A stretch of 64,000 nt of DNA from Bryobacteraceae bacterium (GTDB lineage: Bacteria; Acidobacteriota; Terriglobia; Bryobacterales; Bryobacteraceae), in assembly GCA_026002855.1 (NCBI GenBank), contig BPGD01000001.1, positions 806,001 to 870,000 of the forward strand. The letters run 5' to 3'. Each line of letters opens with the position of its first letter. Position 1 is the stretch's first letter. Shown here piece after piece: positions 25,774-32,398 of the stretch. The position numbers and the translations under genes are program-made. Under the pieces are notes generated by a model that was not told the origin of the DNA, ran no database searches, and was given only the letters and a program-made list of their open reading frames with translations.

Positions 25774-26325
25774 GTGACACGCAATTCCATCGGGCTCATC
25801 GAACTGTCCAGCATCGCCGCCGGCTTTGAGGTCTGCGACGCCATGCTCAAGGCGGCCGACGTCGAACTCGTGCTCGCGCGGACGATTTGCAGCGGCAAGT
25901 ACATGGTGCTGGTGCGAGGCGACGTGGCCGCCGTCCGCGCCGCCGTCGAGGCCGGCTCCCAGGCCGGCGATTTCTCGGTGATCGACACGTTCGTCATTCC
26001 CAACGTCCATGAGGACATCTTCCCGGCGATCAGCGGCACGGCCGTGACGGGCGAACTCGAGGCGCTCGGCATCGTCGAATCGTTCTCCGTGGCCAGCCTC
26101 ATCGAGGCCGCCGACGCCATGGCCAAGACGGCCAACGTGCGCCTGGTGGAAGTGCGCCTCGCCATGGCCCTCGGCGGCAAGGCCTTCGCCTCCTGCACGG
26201 GCAGCGTCGCGGCCGTGCGCGCCGCCGTCGAGGCCGGCGCCCAGACGGTCGCGCGCAAGGGCCTGCTCGTCAACAGGGTCGTCATCCCCCAGCCCCGCCC
26301 CGAACTGCTGCGCGAAATGATCTGA
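25774..26325 (+). CDS. pduT: PduT-like tandem BMC-domain shell protein (BMC-T)
   Basis: 183 residues from GTG, with AGGGAGAG eight bases upstream. Two BMC domains: residues 5-90 (SIGLIELSSIAAGFEVCDAM to SVIDTFVIPNVHEDIFPA) and 96-183 (ALGIVESFSVASLIEAADAM to LLVNRVVIPQPRPELL). Such proteins form pseudohexameric trimers in microcompartment shells. The first domain has TICSGKY with Cys39, matching the Cys of PduT that holds a 4Fe-4S cluster at the trimer pore. That makes electron transfer across a shell the likely role, with the upstream PduS-like protein as partner. No other shell gene (hexamer or pentamer) lies in the window. Confidence 0.92.
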   Translation: MTRNSIGLIELSSIAAGFEVCDAMLKAADVELVLARTICSGKYMVLVRGDVAAVRAAVEAGSQAGDFSVIDTFVIPNVHEDIFPAISGTAVTGELEALGIVESFSVASLIEAADAMAKTANVRLVEVRLAMALGGKAFASCTGSVAAVRAAVEAGAQTVARKGLLVNRVVIPQPRPELLREMI

Positions 26326-26360
26326 TTCTGCCCGGACCGCGGACGGCTTATCATGGCAGC

Positions 26361-27227
26361 ATGAGACCGCTTCGACTCCACCTGCTTCCTGCCCTGCTCT
26401 GCCTGCTGCCTGCCGCGGCTCAACAGCAGCCGGGGCCTGCTCCGTCCGACTGGATCCAGCTCTTCAATGGCAGGGACCTCGACGGCTGGATCCCGAAAAT
26501 CACCGGCTACGAATTGGGCGAGAATTTCGGCAACACTTTCCGCGTTGAAAACGGCGTTTTAAAAGTCTCTTACGACCAATATGACCAGTTCAAAAACCGC
26601 TTCGGACATTTGTTTTATAAAGAGCCTTTTTCCTATTACCGCCTCGCCGTCGAATACCGCTTCGTCGGACAGCAGTGCCCGGGCGGTCCGGCGTGGGCGC
26701 GGCGCAACAGCGGCATCATGATTCACGGCCAGCCGCCGAAGACGATGCGGAAAGACCAGGATTTTCCCATTTCCATCGAGGTGCAGCTGCTCGGCGGCCT
26801 CGGCGAAGGGCCGCGCACGACGGCAAACCTCTGCACGCCCGGCACGCATGTGGTCATGAACGACCGCCTCGAAACGCGACACTGCATCAGTTCGAAGTCG
26901 AAGACCTATGACGGCGACCAGTGGGTGCGCGTCGAGGTGGAGGTCCACGGAGACGGCACGATCAAGCACATTATCGACGGCGAGGTCGTGCTCGCCTACG
27001 AAATGCCGCAGATCGGCGGCGGCAATGTGAACAACTACGACCCGCAGGTGAAACGGGACGGCGTGCTGCTGCGCGGCGGCTCCATTTCGTTGCAGGCAGA
27101 GAGCCACCCGGTCGAGTTCCGCAAGGTCGAGCTGCTGCCGCTGGCCGGCTGCATGGACCCGAAAGCGAAAAACTACAGGCCCTGGTACATCAAGGCCGAA
27201 AACCACCTCTGCCAGTACGACCAGTAA
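26361..27227 (+). CDS. DUF1080 / 3-keto-disaccharide hydrolase family protein, secreted
   Basis: 288 residues with a signal peptide ending near PAAAQQ. DUF1080 is a concanavalin-like beta-sandwich; some members hydrolyse 3-keto-glycosides. Seen: the opening DWIQLFNGRDLDGWIPKITG, YRLAVEYRFVG, WARRNSGIMIHGQPP, DFPISIEVQLLGG, WVRVEVEVHGDG and the C-terminal GGSISLQAESHPVEFRKVEL, all standard. It ends with a short Cys-containing tail (GCMDPKAKNYRPWY...LCQYD) found in a subset of the family. Same strand as PduT with a 35-bp gap; whether they share a transcript is unknown. Confidence 0.92.
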   Translation: MRPLRLHLLPALLCLLPAAAQQQPGPAPSDWIQLFNGRDLDGWIPKITGYELGENFGNTFRVENGVLKVSYDQYDQFKNRFGHLFYKEPFSYYRLAVEYRFVGQQCPGGPAWARRNSGIMIHGQPPKTMRKDQDFPISIEVQLLGGLGEGPRTTANLCTPGTHVVMNDRLETRHCISSKSKTYDGDQWVRVEVEVHGDGTIKHIIDGEVVLAYEMPQIGGGNVNNYDPQVKRDGVLLRGGSISLQAESHPVEFRKVELLPLAGCMDPKAKNYRPWYIKAENHLCQYDQ

Positions 27228-27396
27228 AGCAGCCGGCGATGGGGCCGGAGGCCGGAGCCGTCTTCAGACGGTCGAACGCCTGTCCGGATTTTCATCACAG
27301 GCGGTGACGATCCGGCGCCAGAGCGGTCCCATCGCGCCGGAAAAGTCCGTTGGGCCGCCGATCATTCCGGGTGTTATTCTTGACAGGGTGCCGGCG
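27228..27396. other. Short non-coding gap near the GC-skew change
   Basis: About 170 bases between DUF1080 and the next kinase-like gene. A perfect 6-bp inverted repeat CCGTCT-TC-AGACGG lies near 27270; it has a two-base loop and no T run. I looked for DnaA-box-like sequences because of the strand-composition change nearby and saw none. Confidence 0.4.
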
Positions 27397-28062
27397 ATGC
27401 ACTCCGCGAGCAGTCCGTGGCAGGGAAGCACCAACCCGCTGGCCGATGCCGTGGCGCTGGTTCAGCAACTGGCGCACGACCTGCGTCAGCCGCTGTCGGG
27501 CATCGAGGCATCGGCTTATTACATCGACATGGTGGTGAGCGGGGCGCGTCCGGATCTGATTCCGCATTGCCGCCGCCTGCGGCGCATGGTTCAGCAGGCG
27601 AGCTGGCTGCTGGATGACGCGGCCCTGGCCGTGGCGTTTCAGCCCGGGCCGCTGCGGGCGTTCTCCCTGGAGCGGGTCTGCGCGCGGGTGGCCGAGCGGC
27701 TGTTCGCCGAAGAAGAGGCCGTGCTGGACCTGCACCTGAGCGCGTCCGTGCCCGCCGTGCTCGTCCCGGAGGCGCTGCCGCGCGTATTCGAACATGTGGT
27801 GGCATTCTTCCGCGATGCGGCGGGCTGCCCGGATCCGCTTCACCTGCGGCTGGGACGCGAGGGGCCGATGGCCGAGGCGCGGTGGTGGTCGGACACGTGT
27901 GAAGACCCGGAGGAAGCGGCGCGGCTGCTGACCTCGTCCGGCGCCCGCAGCTTTCTGATGCGATTTGCGCATGCGGCGGGGGGCTCGGTCACCACGGAGG
28001 CGGGATCAGCCAGGCTGGCCGTCACGCTGCGGCTGCCCGCGCTGACCGATCAAGGCGAGTAG
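27397..28062 (+). CDS. Degenerate histidine-kinase-like protein (DHp helix, weak ATPase)
   Basis: 221 residues from the ATG; a GTG three codons earlier is possible. The N-terminal helix VALVQQLAHDLRQPLSGIEASA has the H-box of histidine kinases (H27), followed by a second helix (LIPHCRRLRRMVQQASWLLDD). The C-terminal half has the rhythm of a HATPase domain (PEALPRVFEHVVAFFRDAAG where the N-box should be, then SSGARSFLMRFAHAAGGSVTTEAG), but the DxGxG and GxGLG glycine boxes are not visible. It may therefore be a phosphotransfer or dimerisation protein rather than an active kinase. No sensor or membrane segment. Its 3' end overlaps the convergent MobB-like gene by 57 bp. Confidence 0.7.
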   Translation: MHSASSPWQGSTNPLADAVALVQQLAHDLRQPLSGIEASAYYIDMVVSGARPDLIPHCRRLRRMVQQASWLLDDAALAVAFQPGPLRAFSLERVCARVAERLFAEEEAVLDLHLSASVPAVLVPEALPRVFEHVVAFFRDAAGCPDPLHLRLGREGPMAEARWWSDTCEDPEEAARLLTSSGARSFLMRFAHAAGGSVTTEAGSARLAVTLRLPALTDQGE

Positions 28063-28434
28063 TTCGTCGTCGCCGGGCGGCGCGCCGGCGCCGGCGGTGA
28101 GCACGGCGTCGCAGCGGATTCGCTTCGAGGCGCGCGTCGACTCGACGATCCAGTTTTCGGCCGTAGCGAGCAGCCGTTCGAGTTCGGGCAGGGCGGCCTC
28201 GAAGTCGCCGCGCACCCAGAAGGCGCGGGCGGCGCCGGCGGCGAGATACCGGCGCGTGTCGCCCGTCCCGCCAGGCGCGGTCTCTTCCGTGATCTCGTAT
28301 GGCGCGCCTGACTCCGGGGCGTGGTGGGAGATTTTCACTGCCGTCCAGCCGAGCCCGGGCGCCAGGCGCAGGACGCGGCACACGAGCGTCGTCTTGCCCG
28401 ATTTGCGGCCCGTGCCGGCGACGATGATCCTCAT
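28006..28434 (-). CDS. MobB-like P-loop NTPase
   Basis: 142 residues from the ATG whose ATGA overlaps the stop of lpxD, so the two are coupled. The Walker A is AGTGRKSGKTTLVCRVL at the very N-terminus, then VKISHHAP, TRRYLAAGAARAFWV and NWIVESTR, a pattern like MobB, which binds GTP and helps molybdopterin-guanine dinucleotide synthesis. MobA and other molybdenum-cofactor genes are absent here and the neighbour is a lipid A gene, so a different role is possible. The C-terminal Gly/Gln-rich tail overlaps the opposing gene. Confidence 0.65.
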   Translation of the reverse strand: MRIIVAGTGRKSGKTTLVCRVLRLAPGLGWTAVKISHHAPESGAPYEITEETAPGGTGDTRRYLAAGAARAFWVRGDFEAALPELERLLATAENWIVESTRASKRIRCDAVLTAGAGAPPGDDELLALIGQRGQPQRDGQPG

Positions 28435-29414
28435 TGCCCGCGCTCGCGTTCGAGTTCCGCAAGGCGGCGGCGCAGCTCGTCCAGTTCGCGGCGCATCTGC
28501 GGGAGGCGGGCGAGGTTGGCGAGCGTCTCCAGATATTCTTTCAGCGGCCGTGCGGGCGTGCCCCACCAGACCTCGCCGCCGCCGCGCACGACCTTCGAAC
28601 TGAGAATGCCCGCGCCCGAGCCGATGACGGCGCCGCTTTTGACGGTGACGTTGTCGCCCATGCCGACCTGGCCGCCGATGACGGCGTAGTCCTCGATGAC
28701 CGTGCCGCCGGCGAGGCCCGTCTGCGCGGCGATGACCACGTGGCGGCCGATGCGGCAGTTGTGGGCAATGTGGACGAGGTTGTCGAGCTTGGTGCCGTCG
28801 CCGATCGAGGTCACTCCAAGAGCGGCGCGGTCGATGGTCGAGTTGGCGCCGATCTCGACGTCGTTGCCGATGACAACGCGGCCCACCTGGGGGAACTTCT
28901 CATACCGGCCGTTCTCGAAGACGAACCCGAAGCCGTCGGCGCCGATGACGGCGCCGGAATGGATGATGCAGCGCTCGCCGATCTCGACGCCCGGATAGAC
29001 GTGGACGCCGGGATAGAGCACGGTGCCGGAGCCGATGCGCACGCCATCGCCGATGACGCACAGGGGGCCGATGCTGGCGTCTTCGGCGATGACGCAGTCG
29101 TCGCCGATGAGCGCGGCCGGATGAATGCCGCGGGGCGGGCGCGGAATGGGGTGCAGCCACGGGATGACGCGGGCGCAGGCGGCGCGCGGGTCCGGGCAGC
29201 GGATGACGGTGCGGCCGCCGGGATTTTCGAAGTCGAGCGGAACGAGAAGGCAGCCGGCGGCCGAAGACTGCGCCTCGCGCAGGGCGCGGCGGCTGTTGGC
29301 GAAGGCGAGCTCGCCCGAGCCGGCGCTGTCGAGCGGGGCGACGCGCAGGACCTCGCGCTCGCCGTCGCCTTCCCATGTCAGGCCGAGCCGTTCGGCAATC
29401 TCGCGGACTTTCAT
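28431..29414 (-). CDS. lpxD: UDP-3-O-acylglucosamine N-acyltransferase LpxD
   Basis: 327 residues from the ATG preceded by GGGGAGG; a 20-codon upstream extension is rejected. LpxD adds the N-linked 3-hydroxyacyl chain in lipid A synthesis in the cytosol. Seen: the N-terminal uridine-binding domain (VREIAERLGLTWEGDG to AACARVIPWLHPIP), a long left-handed beta-helix of hexapeptide repeats (IGDDCVIAEDASIGPLCVIG and onward), FGFVFENGRYEKFPQVG with the family phenylalanines, and the catalytic His in LVHIAHNCRIG. The C-terminal helix (RRELDELRRRLAELERE) is charged and longer than usual, possibly a coiled coil. It diverges from lpxA across 44 bp. Confidence 0.95.
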   Translation of the reverse strand: MKVREIAERLGLTWEGDGEREVLRVAPLDSAGSGELAFANSRRALREAQSSAAGCLLVPLDFENPGGRTVIRCPDPRAACARVIPWLHPIPRPPRGIHPAALIGDDCVIAEDASIGPLCVIGDGVRIGSGTVLYPGVHVYPGVEIGERCIIHSGAVIGADGFGFVFENGRYEKFPQVGRVVIGNDVEIGANSTIDRAALGVTSIGDGTKLDNLVHIAHNCRIGRHVVIAAQTGLAGGTVIEDYAVIGGQVGMGDNVTVKSGAVIGSGAGILSSKVVRGGGEVWWGTPARPLKEYLETLANLARLPQMRRELDELRRRLAELERERGQ

Positions 29415-29458
29415 GCGGGCCTCCCCTGGCCGGCGCGCGCCGGTATCATACCCAGTGT

Positions 29459-30280
29459 ATGCCTGTCGATCCATCGGCCTATGTGGCCCCGACGGCGAAG
29501 GTGGACCCGGAGGCGGTCGTCGGGCCGCAGACGCGCGTCGGCGAGTTCTGCGTGATCGAGCGCGACGTAGTCATCGGCGCCCGCTGCGTGCTGGAACCGT
29601 ATGTCTACATCAAGCGCTGGACCACACTGGGCGACGACAACGAGATCAGCGCCGGCGCGGCGCTCGGCACCGACCCCTTCGACAAGAGCTTCACCGGCGA
29701 GAGGAGCTACCTGGTGATCGGCTCGCGCAACCGCATCCGCGAGCACTTCACCATCAGCCGGGGCACGGCGCCGGAGAGCGTGACGCGGGTCGGCGACGAC
29801 AACTTCATCATGAGCTCGGGCCACATCGCGCACAATGCGACGGTGGGCAACCGGACGGTGATCGCCAGTTGCGCGCTGATCGCCGGCCACGTGACGGTGG
29901 AAGACCAGGCCTTTGTGAGCGGCTGCGTGGTGGTGCATCAGTACTGCCGGATCGGGCGGCTGGCGATGATCGGCGGGGGGGTTCGGGTGAACCAGGATCT
30001 GCCGCCATTCTTCCTCTATAGCGGCGTGTATGCGAGTCCGGTGGGGCTGAACCTGGTCGGGCTGCGGCGGGCGGGGTTCACGGCAGGCGAGATTGCCGAC
30101 ATCAAGCGGGCCTACCGGCTGCTGTACCGTTCGAAGCTGAAGCTGAAAGAGGCGCTGGAAAGAATCGAGCGCGAGATCGACTCGCCCCATGCGCGGCACA
30201 TCGTCGAGTTCGTGCGCGGCACGAAGCGCGGCATCGCGCATGAACACGAGGGGCGGGCACGGTTCCGGTTCGAGGGGTGA
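29459..30280 (+). CDS. lpxA: Acyl-ACP--UDP-N-acetylglucosamine O-acyltransferase LpxA
   Basis: 273 residues. LpxA catalyses the first acylation of lipid A. Seen: N-terminal PSAYVAPTAKVDPEAVVGP hexapeptide coils, the family insert YVYIKRWTTLGDDNEI, GTDPFDKSFTGERSYLVIGS, the catalytic His in SSGHIAHNATVGN, and the C-terminal helical part (GLNLVGLRRAGFTAGEIADI). In many bacteria lpxA follows lpxD-fabZ on one strand; here it is divergent from lpxD and fabZ and lpxB are absent, so lipid A genes are split in this genome. A 9-bp hairpin lies 20 bases past the stop. Confidence 0.95.
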   Translation: MPVDPSAYVAPTAKVDPEAVVGPQTRVGEFCVIERDVVIGARCVLEPYVYIKRWTTLGDDNEISAGAALGTDPFDKSFTGERSYLVIGSRNRIREHFTISRGTAPESVTRVGDDNFIMSSGHIAHNATVGNRTVIASCALIAGHVTVEDQAFVSGCVVVHQYCRIGRLAMIGGGVRVNQDLPPFFLYSGVYASPVGLNLVGLRRAGFTAGEIADIKRAYRLLYRSKLKLKEALERIEREIDSPHARHIVEFVRGTKRGIAHEHEGRARFRFEG

Positions 30281-30299
30281 GGGGCGAGGGGACGATCTG

Positions 30300-30326
30300 G
30301 CGCCCCGCAGCCAGGCCGCGGGGCGC
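30300..30326 (+). terminator. Hairpin after lpxA, possible terminator
   Basis: GCGCCCCGC and GCGGGGCGC form a perfect 9-bp stem with a nine-base loop, 20 bases after the lpxA stop. Only CATTTG follows, so the T run is poor. A strongly AT-rich stretch (about 30327-30395) lies just beyond. Confidence 0.45.
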
Positions 30327-30562
30327 ATTTGCACATATAAGTTGTTGATTGTGAAAGGCTTTTTGTTTTTTCGGTTCGTTTCGTAAATTTCGGTGCTTGC
30401 GCCGGGCCCGCCATAGGGGGTGGTCTCTGGACCGGGGCGGCGGGCGACTTCCCGGGCCGAGGGCTCTGGCGGGGACGGTGTTGAACGAATCCAGCGGCGA
30501 CGATGGCCTGGGAGCCGCGGCTGGGGGGCTGGGGCGGTTCGATGGGGGTTGGGGAAAAGGGT

Positions 30563-30640
30563 TGGCGTCCCCAGCGGGATTCGAACCCGCGTTATCGCCG
30601 TGAAAGGGCGGTGTCCTAGGCCTGACTAGACGATGGGGAC
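30563..30640 (-). tRNA. tRNA-Glu (TTC)
   Basis: Acceptor GTCCCCA pairs with TGGGGAC, discriminator G, CCA encoded. T arm GCGGG-TTCGAAT-CCCGC; anticodon stem CCGCC/GGCGG-type around loop CTTTCAC with anticodon TTC. The D region (TCGTCTAGTCAGGCCTAGGACA) is typical of tRNA-Glu. Confidence 0.95.
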
Positions 30641-30678
30641 GCTTGAGTTGGCGGCGGCCTGACAGCCGCCACGCTCTC

Positions 30679-30708
30679 ATTCTAGCCGGTGCGGGGGCCG
30701 CCGGTCAA
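30679..30708 (-). promoter_or_regulatory. Putative promoter of tRNA-Glu
   Basis: On the minus strand TTGACC, 18 bases, then TAGAAT. The predicted transcript would start about 30 bases before the tRNA and include a small 6-bp hairpin (GGCGGC/GCCGCC, 30653-30670). It lies in the gap after the cytochrome gene, on the tRNA strand. Confidence 0.55.
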
Positions 30709-30726
30709 ACGGGCCGGCCGCAGCCG

Positions 30727-31050
30727 TCAGAGGGTCTTGAGGTAGGCGAGCAGATCCGCCTTTTCTTCCTTGGTCAGCACGTCCGCGAAGGCGGGCATGG
30801 TGCCCTTGCCCTTGTCGATGATGGCGAGGACGTTGGCCTCGGTCGGCTTCTGGCCGTTGGTCATTTTGGGCTTCTTGAACAGGCCCTTGAGGGAGGGGCC
30901 GATCTTCTTCTCGTCCGTGGTGGCCGAGTGGCAGACGGCGCACTGCTCGTAGACCTCTTTGCCCTTGGCCGGGTCGCCCGGCTTCTGGGCGGCCAGCGGG
31001 GACAGGGCGGTGAGCCCGAGCGTGAGAGCCAGCAGTGGTGAACGGAACAT
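30727..31050 (-). CDS. Small c-type cytochrome, periplasmic
   Basis: 107 residues from MFRSPLLALTLG; an ATG 11 codons upstream is the alternative. The signal peptide ends near LAAQK. Seen: haem-binding CAVCH (C37, C40, H41) early in the mature protein and a candidate axial Met in KGTMPAFADVLTKEE, with the final helix EKADLLAYLKTL, the class I monohaem cytochrome c fold of about 85 residues. It would carry electrons in the periplasm, but no oxidase or dehydrogenase gene is adjacent. Confidence 0.93.
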   Translation of the reverse strand: MFRSPLLALTLGLTALSPLAAQKPGDPAKGKEVYEQCAVCHSATTDEKKIGPSLKGLFKKPKMTNGQKPTEANVLAIIDKGKGTMPAFADVLTKEEKADLLAYLKTL

Positions 31051-31426
31051 GGCGATCGGAAAGACTCCTCGGAAAATCAACATCCAGTCGGGATAGATGA
31101 TGGGCGCGGCGCGGTGGTCGCGCCTTTTCATTGTATCGGGCCGGGCAATCGGGGGGCCGGCACATGGTCTTGAGGAAGGGACCAAACTGTGCGGGGCATG
31201 CTGGCGTTGGCCGGAGTTCGCCGGGTGAGCGGGCAGGGTTGGTAACCTCGGCGCGGCGGAGCGCGCAGAGGCCGGTCGTTTTTGGGCGCTTTGCCCCTTT
31301 GCCCGCGGCTCTGGGGGCATGATTTTTCGATGGGCCGGTCGGAGGCGGGCCTGTTGGGCGGTAGAGGGAGGAGATGTGCGGGCCGGGGCCGTGGCGCGGT
31401 GATTCAAATTTCCCCGATTTGCACCG
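31051..31426. other. Divergent gap between cytochrome c and the GGDEF-like pair
   Basis: About 375 bases without a supported gene. It must hold promoters in both directions, but I found no convincing -35/-10 pair. A 6-bp hairpin GGCGCG/CGCGCC with TTTT (31108-31128) points in plus orientation where no gene ends. Confidence 0.4.
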
Positions 31427-32398
31427 ATGAGACAGAAGCGGGCCGTGAAGATCATCACCCTACGCCGATTTCTGGACCAGGCTGGCGGCACGGGAGAGTG
31501 CCCGATGCCGTGCGTGGCGTTTGCGGGGGTGCTGAGCGAGGAACTGGCTCCCGGCGGGTCGCCGGTGGAGTTTGAGACGCTGAGGGCGGACGCGGGCCAG
31601 AGGCAGGAGTTTTTCGAGGATCTGGCGGAGCGTCTTCGGGGGCGGCGGGAGGAGGAGGCGCGCCGACAGGAGGAGATGCGCCGGGAGATGCAGCGTCTGG
31701 TGGCGGCTTTTCACCAGGCGGTGATGGCGCTGGCTGACGGGGGCGAGCGCGCGGCGGGCCGGTTTGCGGCGGTTCAGGCCAAGCTTGACCGGGCGGCGCG
31801 GGCCGAGAGCCTGGCGGCGATGCGGGCGGCGGTGTATGAAGCGGCCGAGGCTCTCAAGCGGGAGAGCGAGGCGCAGCGGGCCGAGACGGCGTCGCAGGTG
31901 GAGGCGCTGGGCCGGCGGCTGGAGGAGGCGCGCGAGCGCCGCGCGGCGCGCGTCGAAGGCCGGATGGCGGGGCGCGAAGCGGGCGTGCGTGCGTTGCGCG
32001 AGGCGGTGGCGCGGGGCAGCGGGCTGGCGGTGGCGGGCGTCGTCTTTGACCGGCTGCCGATGGTCGAAAACCGCTTTGGACGGGTGGTGGCGCAGGAGGC
32101 GCTGGAGGCGTTCGAGCAGGAGAGAGTCCTGCCGAGTGGCTGCGTGGGGCCGGTCTACGCGTGGACGCCGCAGATGCGGGTGTGGCTGGTGGAAGCCGGG
32201 GGCGACGGCGAGGCGGTGCGGGACCGGCTGAACGCCGCGCTGGGCGAGCCGTTCGAATACCGCACGGTGGTCGGCGGGCGCGTGGTGACGCTGGTGCTGG
32301 AGGGGCGGTGGATGTGGGGCCTGCTGGGGCGGACGGACGTGGAGACGCTGATCGAGGAGGTGGACCTGTTTGCGGCCGGCGCACCTTCAAGACGGTGA
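31427..32398 (+). CDS. Coiled-coil protein with possible degenerate GGDEF fold
   Basis: 323 residues from the first ATG; an ATG at 31505 with GGAGAG seven bases upstream may be the true start. The middle (about residues 60-190) is helical and Glu/Arg/Ala-rich (RREMQRLVAAFHQAVMALAD, then VYEAAEALKRESEAQR), like the helical regions preceding many GGDEF domains. The last 120 residues (AGVVFDRLPMVENRFGRVVAQEALEAF, YAWTPQMRVWLVEAGG, EYRTVVGGRVVTLVLEG) follow the order of GGDEF elements without the catalytic signature. This likeness is by eye. The stop overlaps the start of the EAL gene by 29 bp, so they are co-translated and probably act together. Confidence 0.65.
   Translation: MRQKRAVKIITLRRFLDQAGGTGECPMPCVAFAGVLSEELAPGGSPVEFETLRADAGQRQEFFEDLAERLRGRREEEARRQEEMRREMQRLVAAFHQAVMALADGGERAAGRFAAVQAKLDRAARAESLAAMRAAVYEAAEALKRESEAQRAETASQVEALGRRLEEARERRAARVEGRMAGREAGVRALREAVARGSGLAVAGVVFDRLPMVENRFGRVVAQEALEAFEQERVLPSGCVGPVYAWTPQMRVWLVEAGGDGEAVRDRLNAALGEPFEYRTVVGGRVVTLVLEGRWMWGLLGRTDVETLIEEVDLFAAGAPSRR

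Noticed and set aside
31108-31128. Hairpin GGCGCG/CGCGCC with TTTT
   Set aside because: Terminator-like but points away from both divergent genes; probably chance in GC-rich DNA.
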